From contig NZ_JABGBW010000001.1 of assembly GCF_014229965.1 (NCBI RefSeq), positions 597,844 to 661,843 of the forward strand: 64,000 nt of DNA, read 5' to 3'. Made by a program: the position numbers and the translations under genes. The notes under the pieces are model-generated. The model did no database searches. It was not told the origin of the DNA and saw nothing but the letters and a program-made list of their open reading frames with translations. How positions within the stretch are numbered: the first letter of the stretch is position 1; every line of letters begins with the position of its first letter. The stretch is from Peptostreptococcus canis. Its GTDB lineage: Bacteria; Bacillota; Clostridia; Peptostreptococcales; Peptostreptococcaceae. This document shows positions 15,761 to 24,823 of the stretch, piece by piece.

Positions 15761-17686
15761 ATGATTAAAGTTGAGTTGAGAGATGGTAATATAGTGGAAG
15801 TTGAAAGTGGCTCATCATTATTTGATATTGCAAAAGGTATTAGTGATGGGTTTGCTAGAAGTGTATTAGTAGGTTCTGTTGATGGAAAATTAGAGAGCCT
15901 GAATAAAGTTATCGATAAAGATTGTAAGGTTAATTTTTTCAGATTTGACGATGCAGAAGGTAAAGAGGTATTTAGACATACGTCAGCCCATATATTTGCT
16001 CAAGCAGTTAAGAGAATTTGGCCGGAAGCAAAATTAGCAATAGGACCAGCTATCGAAAATGGTTTCTATTATGATATAGATTTAGATTATAGATTAGTTC
16101 CGGAAGATTTGGAAAAAATTGAATCGGAAATGAAAAAAATTGTGAAGGAAGATTTGAAGATTGAAGGTTTTGAAGTTCCTAGAGACGAAGCTATAAAGTT
16201 AATGGAAGATATAAAAGAAGATTATAAAGTTGAAATGATAAAAGATCTTCCGGATGAAGAGGTTATTTCCATGTATAGACAGGGAGAATTTTTGGATTTA
16301 TGTCGCGGACCACATCTTCATACAACTAAAAAGGTCAAAGCATTTAAGTTATTAAGTATAGCAGGCGCTTATTGGAGAGGTGACGAAAATAATAAGATGC
16401 TTCAAAGGGTATATGGTACTTCATTTGAAAAAAATAAAGATTTGGAAGCCCATCTAAAAATGATAGAAGAAGCAAAGAAGAGAGATCATAGAAAAATTGG
16501 GAAAGAAATGGAATTATTTATGATTCCTGAAGAGGGACCTGGATTTCCGTTATTTTTACCAAGAGGTATGGAACTTAAGCTCGCATTAATGAAATACTGG
16601 GAAGAAATACATAGAGAAGATAAATATGTGGAAATTGAAACACCAATTATTCTTAACAGAAAGTTATGGGAAACTTCCGGTCACTGGTTCCATTATAAGG
16701 AAAATATGTATACTGTTCAAATAGATGAAGAAGATTATGCGATAAAACCTATGAACTGTCCCGGTTCAATGTTATTTTACAAAAGCAAATTGCATTCATA
16801 TAGAGATTTTCCAATGAGAGTCGCTGAAAGAGGTAGAGTGCATAGACATGAATTATCAGGAGCTTTACATGGTTTAATGAGAGTTAGAGCATTTACTCAG
16901 GATGATGCGCATATATTCATGTTACCTGAACAAATTACAGATGAAATAAAGGGCGTTGTAAAACTTATAGACAAAGTTTATACAAAATTTGGTTTTAGTT
17001 ATCATGTAGAATTGTCTACAAGACCGGAAGATTCAATGGGAACTGACGAAGAATGGGCAATAGCTGAAGATGGATTGAGAGGAGCTCTTGAGGAGCTGGG
17101 AATGGACTATATTGTAAATGAGGGTGATGGTGCATTTTATGGTCCGAAGATAGATTTTCATTTGAAGGATTGCTTGGGAAGAACTTGGCAGTGTGGTACA
17201 ATACAGCTTGATATGCAGCTTCCTCAAAGATTTGATGCAAGTTATATAGGAAAAGACGGTGAAAAACATAGACCGGTAATGATTCATAGAGTTTGTCTTG
17301 GTTCAATTGAAAGATTTATAGGTATACTTATTGAAAACTATGCGGGTAAATTCCCTGTTTGGTTAGCACCTTGTCAAGTAAAGGTAATTTCAGTATCTGA
17401 TAAGTATAATGATTATGCAGATAAAGTGAAAGAAGAACTATTCCAAAACGGAATAAGAGTTGAGTTGGATGATAGGGCTGAAAAAGTCGGATTTAAGATA
17501 AGAGAAGCACAACTTGAAAAGATACCTTATATGATAGTTATAGGTGAAAAGGAAAGTGAAAGTGATATGATATCTGTCAGATCTAGAGAAGAAGGAGAAT
17601 TAGGTTCAATGAAAATGTCTGATTTCCTATCTAAGATAAATAAGCAGATTGAAGAAAGAGAAAATGTGGAAGTAGAAGTATTATAA
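15761..17686 (+). CDS. thrS: Threonyl-tRNA synthetase
   Basis: A 641-residue class II synthetase that charges tRNA-Thr. Domains in order: TGS (residues 1-60), the editing/second additional domain with HTSAHIFAQAVKRIWP and its zinc-editing His/Cys (to ~230), the class II catalytic core with NCPGSMLF and GLMRVRAFTQDDAHIF, and an anticodon-binding domain from ~540 (LAPCQVKVISVSDKY). Zinc ligands of the active site (Cys of NCPG, His of DDAHIF, His of MIHRV) are conserved. An upstream in-frame ATG at 15746 forms part of the ribosome site (ATGGAGG), so the start is 15761. Its expression is controlled by the T-box at 15463-15710. Length is normal. Confidence 0.97.
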   Translation: MIKVELRDGNIVEVESGSSLFDIAKGISDGFARSVLVGSVDGKLESLNKVIDKDCKVNFFRFDDAEGKEVFRHTSAHIFAQAVKRIWPEAKLAIGPAIENGFYYDIDLDYRLVPEDLEKIESEMKKIVKEDLKIEGFEVPRDEAIKLMEDIKEDYKVEMIKDLPDEEVISMYRQGEFLDLCRGPHLHTTKKVKAFKLLSIAGAYWRGDENNKMLQRVYGTSFEKNKDLEAHLKMIEEAKKRDHRKIGKEMELFMIPEEGPGFPLFLPRGMELKLALMKYWEEIHREDKYVEIETPIILNRKLWETSGHWFHYKENMYTVQIDEEDYAIKPMNCPGSMLFYKSKLHSYRDFPMRVAERGRVHRHELSGALHGLMRVRAFTQDDAHIFMLPEQITDEIKGVVKLIDKVYTKFGFSYHVELSTRPEDSMGTDEEWAIAEDGLRGALEELGMDYIVNEGDGAFYGPKIDFHLKDCLGRTWQCGTIQLDMQLPQRFDASYIGKDGEKHRPVMIHRVCLGSIERFIGILIENYAGKFPVWLAPCQVKVISVSDKYNDYADKVKEELFQNGIRVELDDRAEKVGFKIREAQLEKIPYMIVIGEKESESDMISVRSREEGELGSMKMSDFLSKINKQIEERENVEVEVL

Positions 17687-17795
17687 AAATCAGTTATTTA
17701 TATTTTTATTATATAGTTATATATACTTTTTTATATAAATATAGAGGTTTTGGAAATACTAAAATCACTGAATTATATTGTGAGATAAAAATATG

Positions 17796-17838
17796 GGGCT
17801 ATATACCGGACAATGTTTGTCAAGTAATATAGCCCTTT
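17796..17838. terminator. Bidirectional hairpin between thrS and the GH114-like gene
   Basis: GGGCTATAT (17796-17804) pairs with ATATAGCCC (17827-17835). T-rich ends occur on both strands and the flanking genes converge. Confidence 0.65.
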
Positions 17839-17862
17839 GTATTATATAATAATTGATTATAT

Positions 17863-18702
17863 TTATCTGTCCAATTCAATTGTATTTGAAATATATAGGA
17901 TATAACCATTTTGCTTACAGTATCTTTTTATTTGGTCAACATTTGTATTTTTCGCATATTCTAAAATATAAATATCAATATTATTTTGACTGCATAATTT
18001 CAGATATTCAAGCAAGTAATCTGTAGTTTCCTTTTTTTGAAATCCAAATTTATTATTTTGAAAATCGATTGAAGTAAAAACAGTTTCCTGATTTATACCA
18101 TCAATTATATTTATGTGTTCTTTTCTTCTTATGGCTTCTTTTACGAAATGATCTCCTCCATTTATTATGATTGGTAAATTATAATTTTTTAGTTCTCTTA
18201 ACATATCCATAAGACTGGAATACACTTTTTCATTTTGATAGTGGTAAAAGACATCTGCGTTATCAATAAAAAAACCATCTATATTTTTATCAAATAGTGA
18301 TTTAGCAATATTATTCAAAAAATAGTTTTTCCATTCTTTCCTGGTTACATCAATCCAGTATTCACCTTTCCAATTTTTATATTTTTTAAGTGTAATATTT
18401 TTAAAGCTAGGATAGTAAAATCTAAAATCCTCTATAGATCCTATGTTTATATAACTATAAACTTTTTGCCTATTTCTGTGAAATTTGTTTATTTGTCTAG
18501 AAGAAATATTCGCTGCATCAACCACTACAGTATCATATTTTTCAATATTTTTTATATTGCTTAAATTTTCTTCCGTTGCACCGATAAATACTCCATATAT
18601 ATAATCACTGGATTTTTTATAATTGAAATAAAAAATTGATGCTATTAGCGTGATAGAAATTATAAACAAAGTAGTTTTTTTTGTGAAAATTTTGCATTTC
18701 AT
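17863..18702 (-). CDS. Membrane-anchored GH114-like glycoside hydrolase
   Basis: A 279-residue protein with one N-terminal hydrophobic segment (~residues 10-26, LFIISITLIASIFYFNY) that is either an uncleaved anchor or signal peptide. The rest looks like the TIM-barrel family GH114/TM1410 (endo-alpha-1,4-polygalactosaminidase type): YDTVVVDAANIS, KVYSYINIGSIEDFR, GEYWIDVTRKEW, DGFFIDNADVFY with candidate acidic catalytic residues, and PIIINGG. The substrate may be an amino-sugar polymer of the organism's own envelope or a biofilm. A longer frame reaches 18756, but GGGAGGG lies ahead of the ATG at 18702. It is 95 nt downstream of the ECF component on the same strand. Confidence 0.75.
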   Translation of the reverse strand: MKCKIFTKKTTLFIISITLIASIFYFNYKKSSDYIYGVFIGATEENLSNIKNIEKYDTVVVDAANISSRQINKFHRNRQKVYSYINIGSIEDFRFYYPSFKNITLKKYKNWKGEYWIDVTRKEWKNYFLNNIAKSLFDKNIDGFFIDNADVFYHYQNEKVYSSLMDMLRELKNYNLPIIINGGDHFVKEAIRRKEHINIIDGINQETVFTSIDFQNNKFGFQKKETTDYLLEYLKLCSQNNIDIYILEYAKNTNVDQIKRYCKQNGYILYISNTIELDR

Positions 18703-18797
18703 TGAAATTTCACCCTCCCTAAATAATATTTTGATTTGTAAAAAGTGAATATACAATTATATTATAATATAAAATTTAGAGTGGGCAAAATAAATGA

Positions 18798-19376
18798 TTA
18801 TAATAAATTTGAGTTTTTTAATATAGGTCTTAATGCTGTGTGGATTATATTGGCAATTATAATAGTAGTGATTGCGTTGAAAAATGTAACTCCTGCACTT
18901 AATTTTGCAAGTATTGTGGCTACATCAGCTGGTTGACCTAATAAATAAATTTTATAAAAATAACCAACAACAGGATCTGCTACAACATTAAACGCCATTG
19001 CAACTATAGATGCAATTAATGACCATTTTAGTATATATTTTTTATCATGACTTTCATTAATTTTGGCGTATTTATGTGCTATTGCTCCTATAATTAAACC
19101 TATACAAAGTTTTAATATAAAGGTTTTTGGTGCTACAAGTATGTATACGGGATCCATTATATCAGCTATAGTCATTCCAATTGCACCTGCCAGACCACCA
19201 TACCATCCCCCTAATAAAAGCGCGGCAAGTACTAAAAATACATTTCCAAAATGTATAGAAGTTGCATCACCACCAGGAACAGGTATCTTAATTTGTAAAA
19301 AAGTAAAAGTTATAAAGCATAGTGCGGCAAGTATACCAGCCTGTACGATTTTAAGAAGTTTTTTGTTCTTATTCAT
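18798..19376 (-). CDS. ECF transporter S component
   Basis: A 192-residue integral membrane protein with about six helices. The first helix/loop region contains FLQIKIPVPGGDATSIHFGN, followed by ALLLGGWYGGLAGAIGMTIADIMDP, typical of ECF-type vitamin or micronutrient substrate-binding components. The N-terminal helix has the small-residue pattern (AGILAAL) used to dock on the T subunit. It must share an energising module (EcfA1A2T) encoded elsewhere, because no ATPase gene is adjacent. Substrate cannot be assigned: no riboswitch class I recognise is present in the ~110-nt leader. GAAAGGAA precedes the ATG on the minus strand. Confidence 0.82.
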   Translation of the reverse strand: MNKNKKLLKIVQAGILAALCFITFTFLQIKIPVPGGDATSIHFGNVFLVLAALLLGGWYGGLAGAIGMTIADIMDPVYILVAPKTFILKLCIGLIIGAIAHKYAKINESHDKKYILKWSLIASIVAMAFNVVADPVVGYFYKIYLLGQPADVATILAKLSAGVTFFNAITTIIIANIIHTALRPILKNSNLL

Positions 19377-19493
19377 TTTAAATAATTCCTTTCATATAAT
19401 TTTTTGTATTTTCCAAGAAATAAATATAATAACTGGAAGCATTATCTATTATTGTTATTATTGTAAAAATAGATAAAGGTATCAATAAATACA

Positions 19494-19522
19494 ATTCTAG
19501 ATGTAGTGTTGTAAAAAGTCAA
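19494..19522 (-). promoter_or_regulatory. Promoter of the ECF S component gene
   Basis: Read on the minus strand: TTGACT (19522-19517), a 17-nt spacer and TAGAAT (19499-19494). The start would be near 19487, giving a ~110-nt leader with a small TATCTA/TAGATA hairpin. Confidence 0.7.
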
Positions 19523-19679
19523 TAAATAACAATACAATTGAAAATAAAAAAAGAATGTAACGATACAATTTTTAAGGTGGAATATTATGATTGGACGTAA
19601 ACTTATAAAAGTAATGATAATAGCTACAATTTTGTGGTATTATATAATTATTGAATTTGTATTAAAAAAGGAGAAAATT

Positions 19680-20546
19680 ATGCAGAATAGAAACGAAAAA
19701 TGCTGGTGTGGCAGCGGGCAAAAATATAAAAAATGCCACATGGAATTTGATGAAAAGATAAAAGAGTATGAGTTAAAGGGACATATAGTTCCGGATAGAT
19801 ATATTATAAAAACACCAATGGAAATTGATAAAATAAAAGAAAGTGCTGTTGTAAATACAGGAGTATTGGACTATGTGAGTCAGAATATAAAAGCAGGAAT
19901 GAGCACTGAGGATATTGATAAGCTCGTTTATAAATATACTACTGAAAATGGTGCTATTCCGGCACCATTAAATTATGAAGGGTTTCCAAAGAGTTGTTGC
20001 ACATCATTAAATAATGAGGTTTGTCACGGTATACCTGATGAAAATATAATATTAAAAGATGGGGATATAATCAATGTGGATGTATCTACTATAAAAGACG
20101 GATATTTTTCTGATGCATCCAGGATGTTTATTATCGGGGAAACAACAGAAGAAGCCAGAAAACTGGTAGAAGTCACTAAAGAATGCTTAGAAATAGGAAT
20201 TGCTCAGGTTAAACCATGGGGACATATAGGTGATATAGGTGCTGCTATTCAAGAATATGCTGAAGAAAGAGGGTATTCCGTAGTTACAATGTTCGGAGGA
20301 CACGGTATAGGGAATGAATTTCATGAAGAACCATTTGTATCACATGTGGGAAGAAGAGATACCGGTATGTTAATGGTTCCGGGAATGGTATTTACTATAG
20401 AGCCAATGATAAATACAGGTAGGCCACAAGTGTATGTTGACAAAAAAAATGGATGGACTTCATATACAATGGATGGTTCTTTGTCTGCTCAATGGGAGCA
20501 TCAGATATTAGTAACAGAAGATGGCTGTGAAATAATATCTTTCTAA
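19680..20546 (+). CDS. map: Methionine aminopeptidase with N-terminal SEC-C zinc motif
   Basis: Removes initiator Met from nascent proteins; works after peptide deformylase (34876). From 19680 the protein has 288 residues. Residues 1-20 form a SEC-C zinc motif (CWCGSGQKYKKCH), typical of clostridial MetAP type Ic and thought to assist ribosome contact. The di-metal ligands are visible in NVDVS, SDASRMF, GHGIGNEFHEEP, FTIEPMI and QWEHQI. AAGGAG lies 6 nt before this ATG. The frame is also open back to an ATG at 19587 that has its own strong AAGGTGG site and would add 31 residues with a membrane-like helix (see findings). The canonical start is preferred on family length. Confidence 0.92.
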   Translation: MQNRNEKCWCGSGQKYKKCHMEFDEKIKEYELKGHIVPDRYIIKTPMEIDKIKESAVVNTGVLDYVSQNIKAGMSTEDIDKLVYKYTTENGAIPAPLNYEGFPKSCCTSLNNEVCHGIPDENIILKDGDIINVDVSTIKDGYFSDASRMFIIGETTEEARKLVEVTKECLEIGIAQVKPWGHIGDIGAAIQEYAEERGYSVVTMFGGHGIGNEFHEEPFVSHVGRRDTGMLMVPGMVFTIEPMINTGRPQVYVDKKNGWTSYTMDGSLSAQWEHQILVTEDGCEIISF

Positions 20547-20712
20547 TTGTCAAATACCAATGTAAATCATCAAGATATTATTAGCTAGTGATTTAATTAT
20601 AGAATTTTGCTTTTTAAATTATTTTTGATATAGTAAATTATATGATATGAGTATTAAAAATGTGATTTAAAGATGATTCAATCAGAAAACAATGATAAAT
20701 AAGGGGATACAG

Positions 20713-21414
20713 ATGATAAAAAAAATAGGAATAATAGGAGCTATGGAGGAAGAGGTTTCAGTTTTAAACTCCATGATTGAAAATAAAAAGACCATAAATA
20801 TAGCGGGTTTGGAATTTAATGAAGGAACAATATACAAAAAAGATGTTGTAGTAGTGGAATGTGGTATTGCAAAGGTTAATGCCGCTATGTGCACTCAAAT
20901 TCTAATTAGTGAATTTAATGTTGATGCGGTGATAAATACGGGTGTAGCGGGTGCATTACACAAGGGACTGAATATAAATGATGTAGTAATATCAACTGAT
21001 GCTATTCAGTATGATGTTGATGCATCGCCTATGGGAGACCCGGTAGGAACTATTCCAAGGATGAAAATTTCTACATTTATTGCGGATAAAAGACTTATAG
21101 ATTTAGCCTATGAGGCTTTTCGAGAAGAAGATACGGAATATAAAGCATATAAGGGTAGGGTGGTGACTGGAGATAAGTTCGTTGCTGATAACGAAACAAA
21201 AAATATACTTAGAGAAAAATTTAAAGGATATTGTTGTGAAATGGAGGGTGGAGCAATAGCACATGTCGCATATTGTAATAATATACCTTTTGTAATTATT
21301 AGAGCAATATCTGACAAAGCCGATAGCAGTGCGGATACTTCTTATGAAGAATTTGTTACAAAGGCTGCTATTACATCAAAAGATATGGTTCTTGGCATTT
21401 TAAAAAGAATATAA
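20713..21414 (+). CDS. mtnN: 5'-methylthioadenosine/S-adenosylhomocysteine nucleosidase
   Basis: A 233-residue cytoplasmic enzyme cleaving adenine from MTA and SAH, so recycling the by-products of methylation and polyamine synthesis. Family landmarks are IGIIGAMEEEV at the N-terminus with the catalytic-base Glu region, CGIAKVNAA, EMEGGAIAHVA with the ribose-binding Met-Glu pair, and ISDKAD with the catalytic Asp. In-frame ATG 20692 is unlikely; AAGGGG lies 6 nt before ATG 20713. Length is normal for Pfs/MtnN. It is between map and trpS with no shared operon evident. Confidence 0.95.
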   Translation: MIKKIGIIGAMEEEVSVLNSMIENKKTINIAGLEFNEGTIYKKDVVVVECGIAKVNAAMCTQILISEFNVDAVINTGVAGALHKGLNINDVVISTDAIQYDVDASPMGDPVGTIPRMKISTFIADKRLIDLAYEAFREEDTEYKAYKGRVVTGDKFVADNETKNILREKFKGYCCEMEGGAIAHVAYCNNIPFVIIRAISDKADSSADTSYEEFVTKAAITSKDMVLGILKRI

Positions 21415-21418
21415 AATA

Positions 21419-21448
21419 TTGGAAAAATTTTAAAATAAGTGATATAAT
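21419..21448 (+). promoter_or_regulatory. Promoter of trpS
   Basis: TTGGAA (21419-21424), an 18-nt spacer and TATAAT (21443-21448) with a TGA extended -10. No T-box is present before trpS, in contrast to thrS. Confidence 0.55.
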
Positions 21449-21489
21449 AAAATTATATAACCATTGCAATAACTAAAGGAGATAGAAAA

Positions 21490-22497
21490 ATGAATGAACA
21501 GGGTAAAAAAGTAATATTCAGTGGTGTGCAACCATCAGGTAAGATGACTTTGGGGAACTATTTGGGAGCTTTAAAAAGTTGGACTAAGTTGCAGCATGAA
21601 TTTGAATGCTATTTTAGTATGGTAAATATGCATGCTATAACAGTTCCACAGGATCCTGAAGTATTGAGAAGACAAACTATAGAACTATTAGCACAGTTTA
21701 TAGCATGTGGTATAGATCCGGATTTAAACACTATTTTCATTCAATCACATGTACGTGAACATGCAGAGTTAAACTGGGTGCTTTGCACGATGACATATAT
21801 GGGTGAATTAAATAGAATGACTCAGTATAAAGATAAATCAAAGAAAAGTGAGGCAAATCTGAATGCAGGTTTATTTACATATCCTGTACTTATGGCTGCA
21901 GATATACTACTATATCAAACGGATGTTGTTCCGGTAGGTGATGATCAAAAACAACATTTGGAATTAGCTAGAGATTTAGCTATGAGGTTCAATAATAAAT
22001 ACTCTGATACTTTTATTGTTCCGGAAGGATATTATCCAAAAGAAACAGCAAGGGTGATGAGTTTACAGGAACCGGAAAAGAAGATGAGCAAATCTGACTC
22101 GAATGAAAATGCATTCATATTACTTGCAGAAGACGCTGAAACCACAGCAAAAAAGATTAAGAGAGCAGTAACAGATTCTGTTGGAATAGTTAAATACACT
22201 GATGAACAGCCTGGATTAAAAAATCTAATTAATATTTATTCGGCAATTACCGAAAAACCGGTAGAAGAAATAGTATCTATGTATGAAGAAAAAGGTTATG
22301 GAGCATTTAAGGGCGAAATGGCTGAAATAGTAGTGGAAAGTCTTAGGCCAATTAGAGAACAATATAAGTATTTATTGGAAAACAAAGATTATTTAGAAAG
22401 TATATATAAAAAAGGTGCAAAAAAAGCTGAAATCAGGGCTAATAAAACACTTAGAGATGTGTACGAGAAGATTGGATTTATTGGAAGAAACTTTTAA
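21490..22497 (+). CDS. trpS: Tryptophanyl-tRNA synthetase
   Basis: A 335-residue class I synthetase charging tRNA-Trp. The HIGH-equivalent is TLGNYLGAL (after SGVQPSGKM), and the KMSKS loop is KKMSKSDSN near residue 198. Length matches the bacterial enzyme. AAAGGAG precedes the ATG. It is transcribed alone from the promoter at 21419-21448. Confidence 0.97.
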   Translation: MNEQGKKVIFSGVQPSGKMTLGNYLGALKSWTKLQHEFECYFSMVNMHAITVPQDPEVLRRQTIELLAQFIACGIDPDLNTIFIQSHVREHAELNWVLCTMTYMGELNRMTQYKDKSKKSEANLNAGLFTYPVLMAADILLYQTDVVPVGDDQKQHLELARDLAMRFNNKYSDTFIVPEGYYPKETARVMSLQEPEKKMSKSDSNENAFILLAEDAETTAKKIKRAVTDSVGIVKYTDEQPGLKNLINIYSAITEKPVEEIVSMYEEKGYGAFKGEMAEIVVESLRPIREQYKYLLENKDYLESIYKKGAKKAEIRANKTLRDVYEKIGFIGRNF

Positions 22498-22512
22498 TTT
22501 ATATAAAAATGA

Positions 22513-22589
22513 GGGCAACTCATTAGTCAAATAATTTACTTTTTATAAATTGTAAAAGATAAGACTTTTGGGGCAGCCCTATTTTATTG
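22513..22589 (+). terminator. Possible branched terminator after trpS
   Basis: AGGGC (22513-22517) can pair with GCCCT (22577-22581) before ATTTTATT; internal TTTAC/GTAAA pairing would give a branched structure. Weak evidence. Confidence 0.35.
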
Positions 22590-22785
22590 CATATATACAA
22601 AGTTATAATTTGACTTTTATGTTATAATTTAAATAGTATTATGAAAAATCATAAAAAAGTTATAGTAACATAGGAAAATGATATATAAATGATTTATAGA
22701 TTATTTATTTAATTTATAATTATATTATCATAGTGATAAGTATATAAATAAAAAGTCCAGTAAAATAATATTAAGAGGTTTAATT

Positions 22786-23244
22786 ATGTATGAATTATTA
22801 ATAGTTATATTAGTAGGAATTGATCAGATAACAAAATATGTATCTCAGAATATGCTTCAAGAAAATTCAAGTATAAGTATTATAGAAGGTATTTTTGATT
22901 TAACATATGTAGAAAATAGAGGTGCAGCTTTTGGGTTATTTCAAAATAAGCAATTCATATTTGTGGCAATAGCTATTTTAGTCACAATCGTAGGTATAGG
23001 ATATATACATAAGGTAAAGAATAATAAACTATCAAAGATTTCAATTGCAATGATAATTTCAGGGGCAATAGGAAATTTAATAGACAGAATCAGACTTGGT
23101 TATGTTATAGATTTTTTTGATTTTAAATTTATATGGAGTTATGTGTTTAATTTTGCTGATGTATTGGTAGTTTTGGGTACAATATTGCTTTGTATATGTA
23201 TGTTTTTTGAAGAAAAAAAGAATTCATTAAATGGTGGTAAATGA
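22786..23244 (+). CDS. lspA: Lipoprotein signal peptidase II
   Basis: A 152-residue membrane aspartyl protease that cleaves prolipoproteins at the lipobox Cys. Four hydrophobic helices are visible. Conserved blocks are ENRGAAFGLF, GAIGNLIDRIRLGYVIDFFDF with the first catalytic Asp, and FNFADVLVVLG with the second. It overlaps rluD by 4 nt (ATGA), so the two are translationally coupled, the usual lspA-rluD-pyrR order of Firmicutes. Confidence 0.95.
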   Translation: MYELLIVILVGIDQITKYVSQNMLQENSSISIIEGIFDLTYVENRGAAFGLFQNKQFIFVAIAILVTIVGIGYIHKVKNNKLSKISIAMIISGAIGNLIDRIRLGYVIDFFDFKFIWSYVFNFADVLVVLGTILLCICMFFEEKKNSLNGGK

Positions 23245-24191
23245 TGATTAAAAAAGATTTAGTAGATTTTGAGCGAGAAATAGATGTATTTATTGTAGAT
23301 GATAAAAATGAGAAAAAGAGATTAGATGTATTTGTATCTGAACAATATAGAGATATGTCCAGAAGCACTATTCAAAAATTTATTAAGGAAGATAGAATAA
23401 TTGTAAATTCAAAGGTGGAAAAAGCCAGTTATAAAGTGTGTCTAAATGATTTAGTTCAGGTTGAAATTCCCGAACCTGAGGAACTAAATATAGAAGCCCA
23501 GGATATAAAGATAAATATAATTCATGAAGATGATGATATTCTTGTTGTAAATAAAGAGCAAGGCATGGTGGTACATCCGGCACCCGGAAATTACGATAAA
23601 ACATTGGTTAATGCGATAATGTATCATTGTCGTGATAATTTGTCTTCGATAAATGGTGTAATTAGACCGGGGATAGTACATAGAATAGATAAAAATACAT
23701 CGGGACTTTTAGTTATAGCAAAAAACAATTACGCCCATCAATTTTTAGCCGAACAATTCGCTGTACATTCTATTACAAGGGAATACGATATGATAGTTTC
23801 AGGAAATGTAGAATGGGAAAATTATACTGTAGATAAGCCAATAGGAAGAAATCCTAAGGACAGAATGAAGATGGCCGTTGTAAATAGTGGCGGAAAAAGA
23901 GCGGTAACTCATTTTAAAGTGGTAGAAAATTTAAATGGTTTTACATATATGAGAGCTACTTTAGAAACTGGAAGAACACACCAAATCAGAGTTCACTGTA
24001 ATTATATGAAGCATCCAATAGTTGGCGATAATTTATATGGATATAATTTAAAAAGATTTACAAAACTAAAAGGACAGATGCTTCATGCTAGAAAATTAGG
24101 ATTTATACATCCTACAACAGAGGAGTATATAGAATTTACTTCTCCACTTCCCGATTATTTTAGTGATGAATTAAAAAAACTAAGGGCATAA
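23241..24191 (+). CDS. rluD: Ribosomal large subunit pseudouridine synthase, RluD family
   Basis: A 316-residue RNA-modifying enzyme. An S4 RNA-binding domain ([24 protein letters not shown], split here as RLDVF to QKFI, residues ~28-50) precedes the RluA-type catalytic domain with [12 protein letters not shown], whose Asp is the catalytic nucleophile, and the RTHQIRVH motif. It probably modifies helix 69 of 23S rRNA, though the paralogue class (RluB/C/D/YlyB) cannot be settled by eye. The start overlaps the lspA stop; a second ATG at 23244 is an alternative. Confidence 0.9.
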   Translation: MMIKKDLVDFEREIDVFIVDDKNEKKRLDVFVSEQYRDMSRSTIQKFIKEDRIIVNSKVEKASYKVCLNDLVQVEIPEPEELNIEAQDIKINIIHEDDDILVVNKEQGMVVHPAPGNYDKTLVNAIMYHCRDNLSSINGVIRPGIVHRIDKNTSGLLVIAKNNYAHQFLAEQFAVHSITREYDMIVSGNVEWENYTVDKPIGRNPKDRMKMAVVNSGGKRAVTHFKVVENLNGFTYMRATLETGRTHQIRVHCNYMKHPIVGDNLYGYNLKRFTKLKGQMLHARKLGFIHPTTEEYIEFTSPLPDYFSDELKKLRA

Positions 24192-24214
24192 AAATAGAAT
24201 TAGAAGGTGATAGT

Positions 24215-24745
24215 ATGTTAGAAAAAGCTAGAATTATGGATGAAAAAGCAATGTCTAGAGCTGTAACTAGAATTAGCCATGAAATAATAGAAAAAAATAA
24301 AGGTGTACAAGATATTTATATAATAGGCATAAAGTCTAAAGGAATTCCGCTTGCAAAAATGATAGCGGATAAAATAGGTCAAATTGAGAATTCAAAGATA
24401 GATTGTGATTTTATAGATATAACGAGATATAGAGATGATATAACTCATGATAAAATATTGAGTACAGTAGATGAAAATTTCAATTTAGATGTTGAAAATA
24501 AAACAGTTGTACTTGTAGATGATGTACTGTATACGGGAAGAACTATAAGAGCGGCATTGGACTATATTATAGATAATGGAAGACCAAAACTTATTCAATT
24601 GGCTGTTCTTGTGGATAGAGGACACAGGGAATTACCTATAAGGGCAGATTATGTTGGTAAAAATGTACCAACATCAAAAAATGAATTGGTTCAAGTGAAA
24701 TTTAAGGAATTTGATGGTGAAGATTCAGTAATTATTTGTGAATAA
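24215..24745 (+). CDS. pyrR: Bifunctional PyrR: pyr mRNA attenuator / uracil phosphoribosyltransferase
   Basis: A 176-residue type I phosphoribosyltransferase. The PRPP motif is [19 protein letters not shown] (residues ~98-116). In Firmicutes PyrR binds UMP or UTP and an RNA hairpin to terminate pyr operon mRNA. No pyr genes and no PyrR-binding hairpin lie in this window, so its targets are elsewhere. AAGGTG precedes the ATG. Its last ~25 bases and following spacer are imperfectly repeated directly downstream (24722-24789). Confidence 0.92.
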   Translation: MLEKARIMDEKAMSRAVTRISHEIIEKNKGVQDIYIIGIKSKGIPLAKMIADKIGQIENSKIDCDFIDITRYRDDITHDKILSTVDENFNLDVENKTVVLVDDVLYTGRTIRAALDYIIDNGRPKLIQLAVLVDRGHRELPIRADYVGKNVPTSKNELVQVKFKEFDGEDSVIICE

Positions 24746-24789
24746 CTTGAAAGACAAAGGTTCAGTAGTTATTTATGAGTAACTTGAAA
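24722..24789 (+). repeat. Imperfect tandem duplication of the pyrR 3' end
   Basis: 24722-24752 and 24759-24789 are 31-base units, 37 bases apart, identical at 27 positions; all four differences are transitions. The second unit still reads GSVVIYE-stop in the frame corresponding to DSVIICE-stop of pyrR. Confidence 0.8.
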
Positions 24790-24823
24790 ATAAAAAATAG
24801 ATAATTAGATAAGAGGTAGTAAA

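Noticed and set aside
19377-19487. Vitamin riboswitch in the leader of the ECF S component
   Set aside because: None of the consensus cores I can recognise (TPP, FMN, cobalamin, preQ1, THF) is present; only a weak A+T hairpin is seen.
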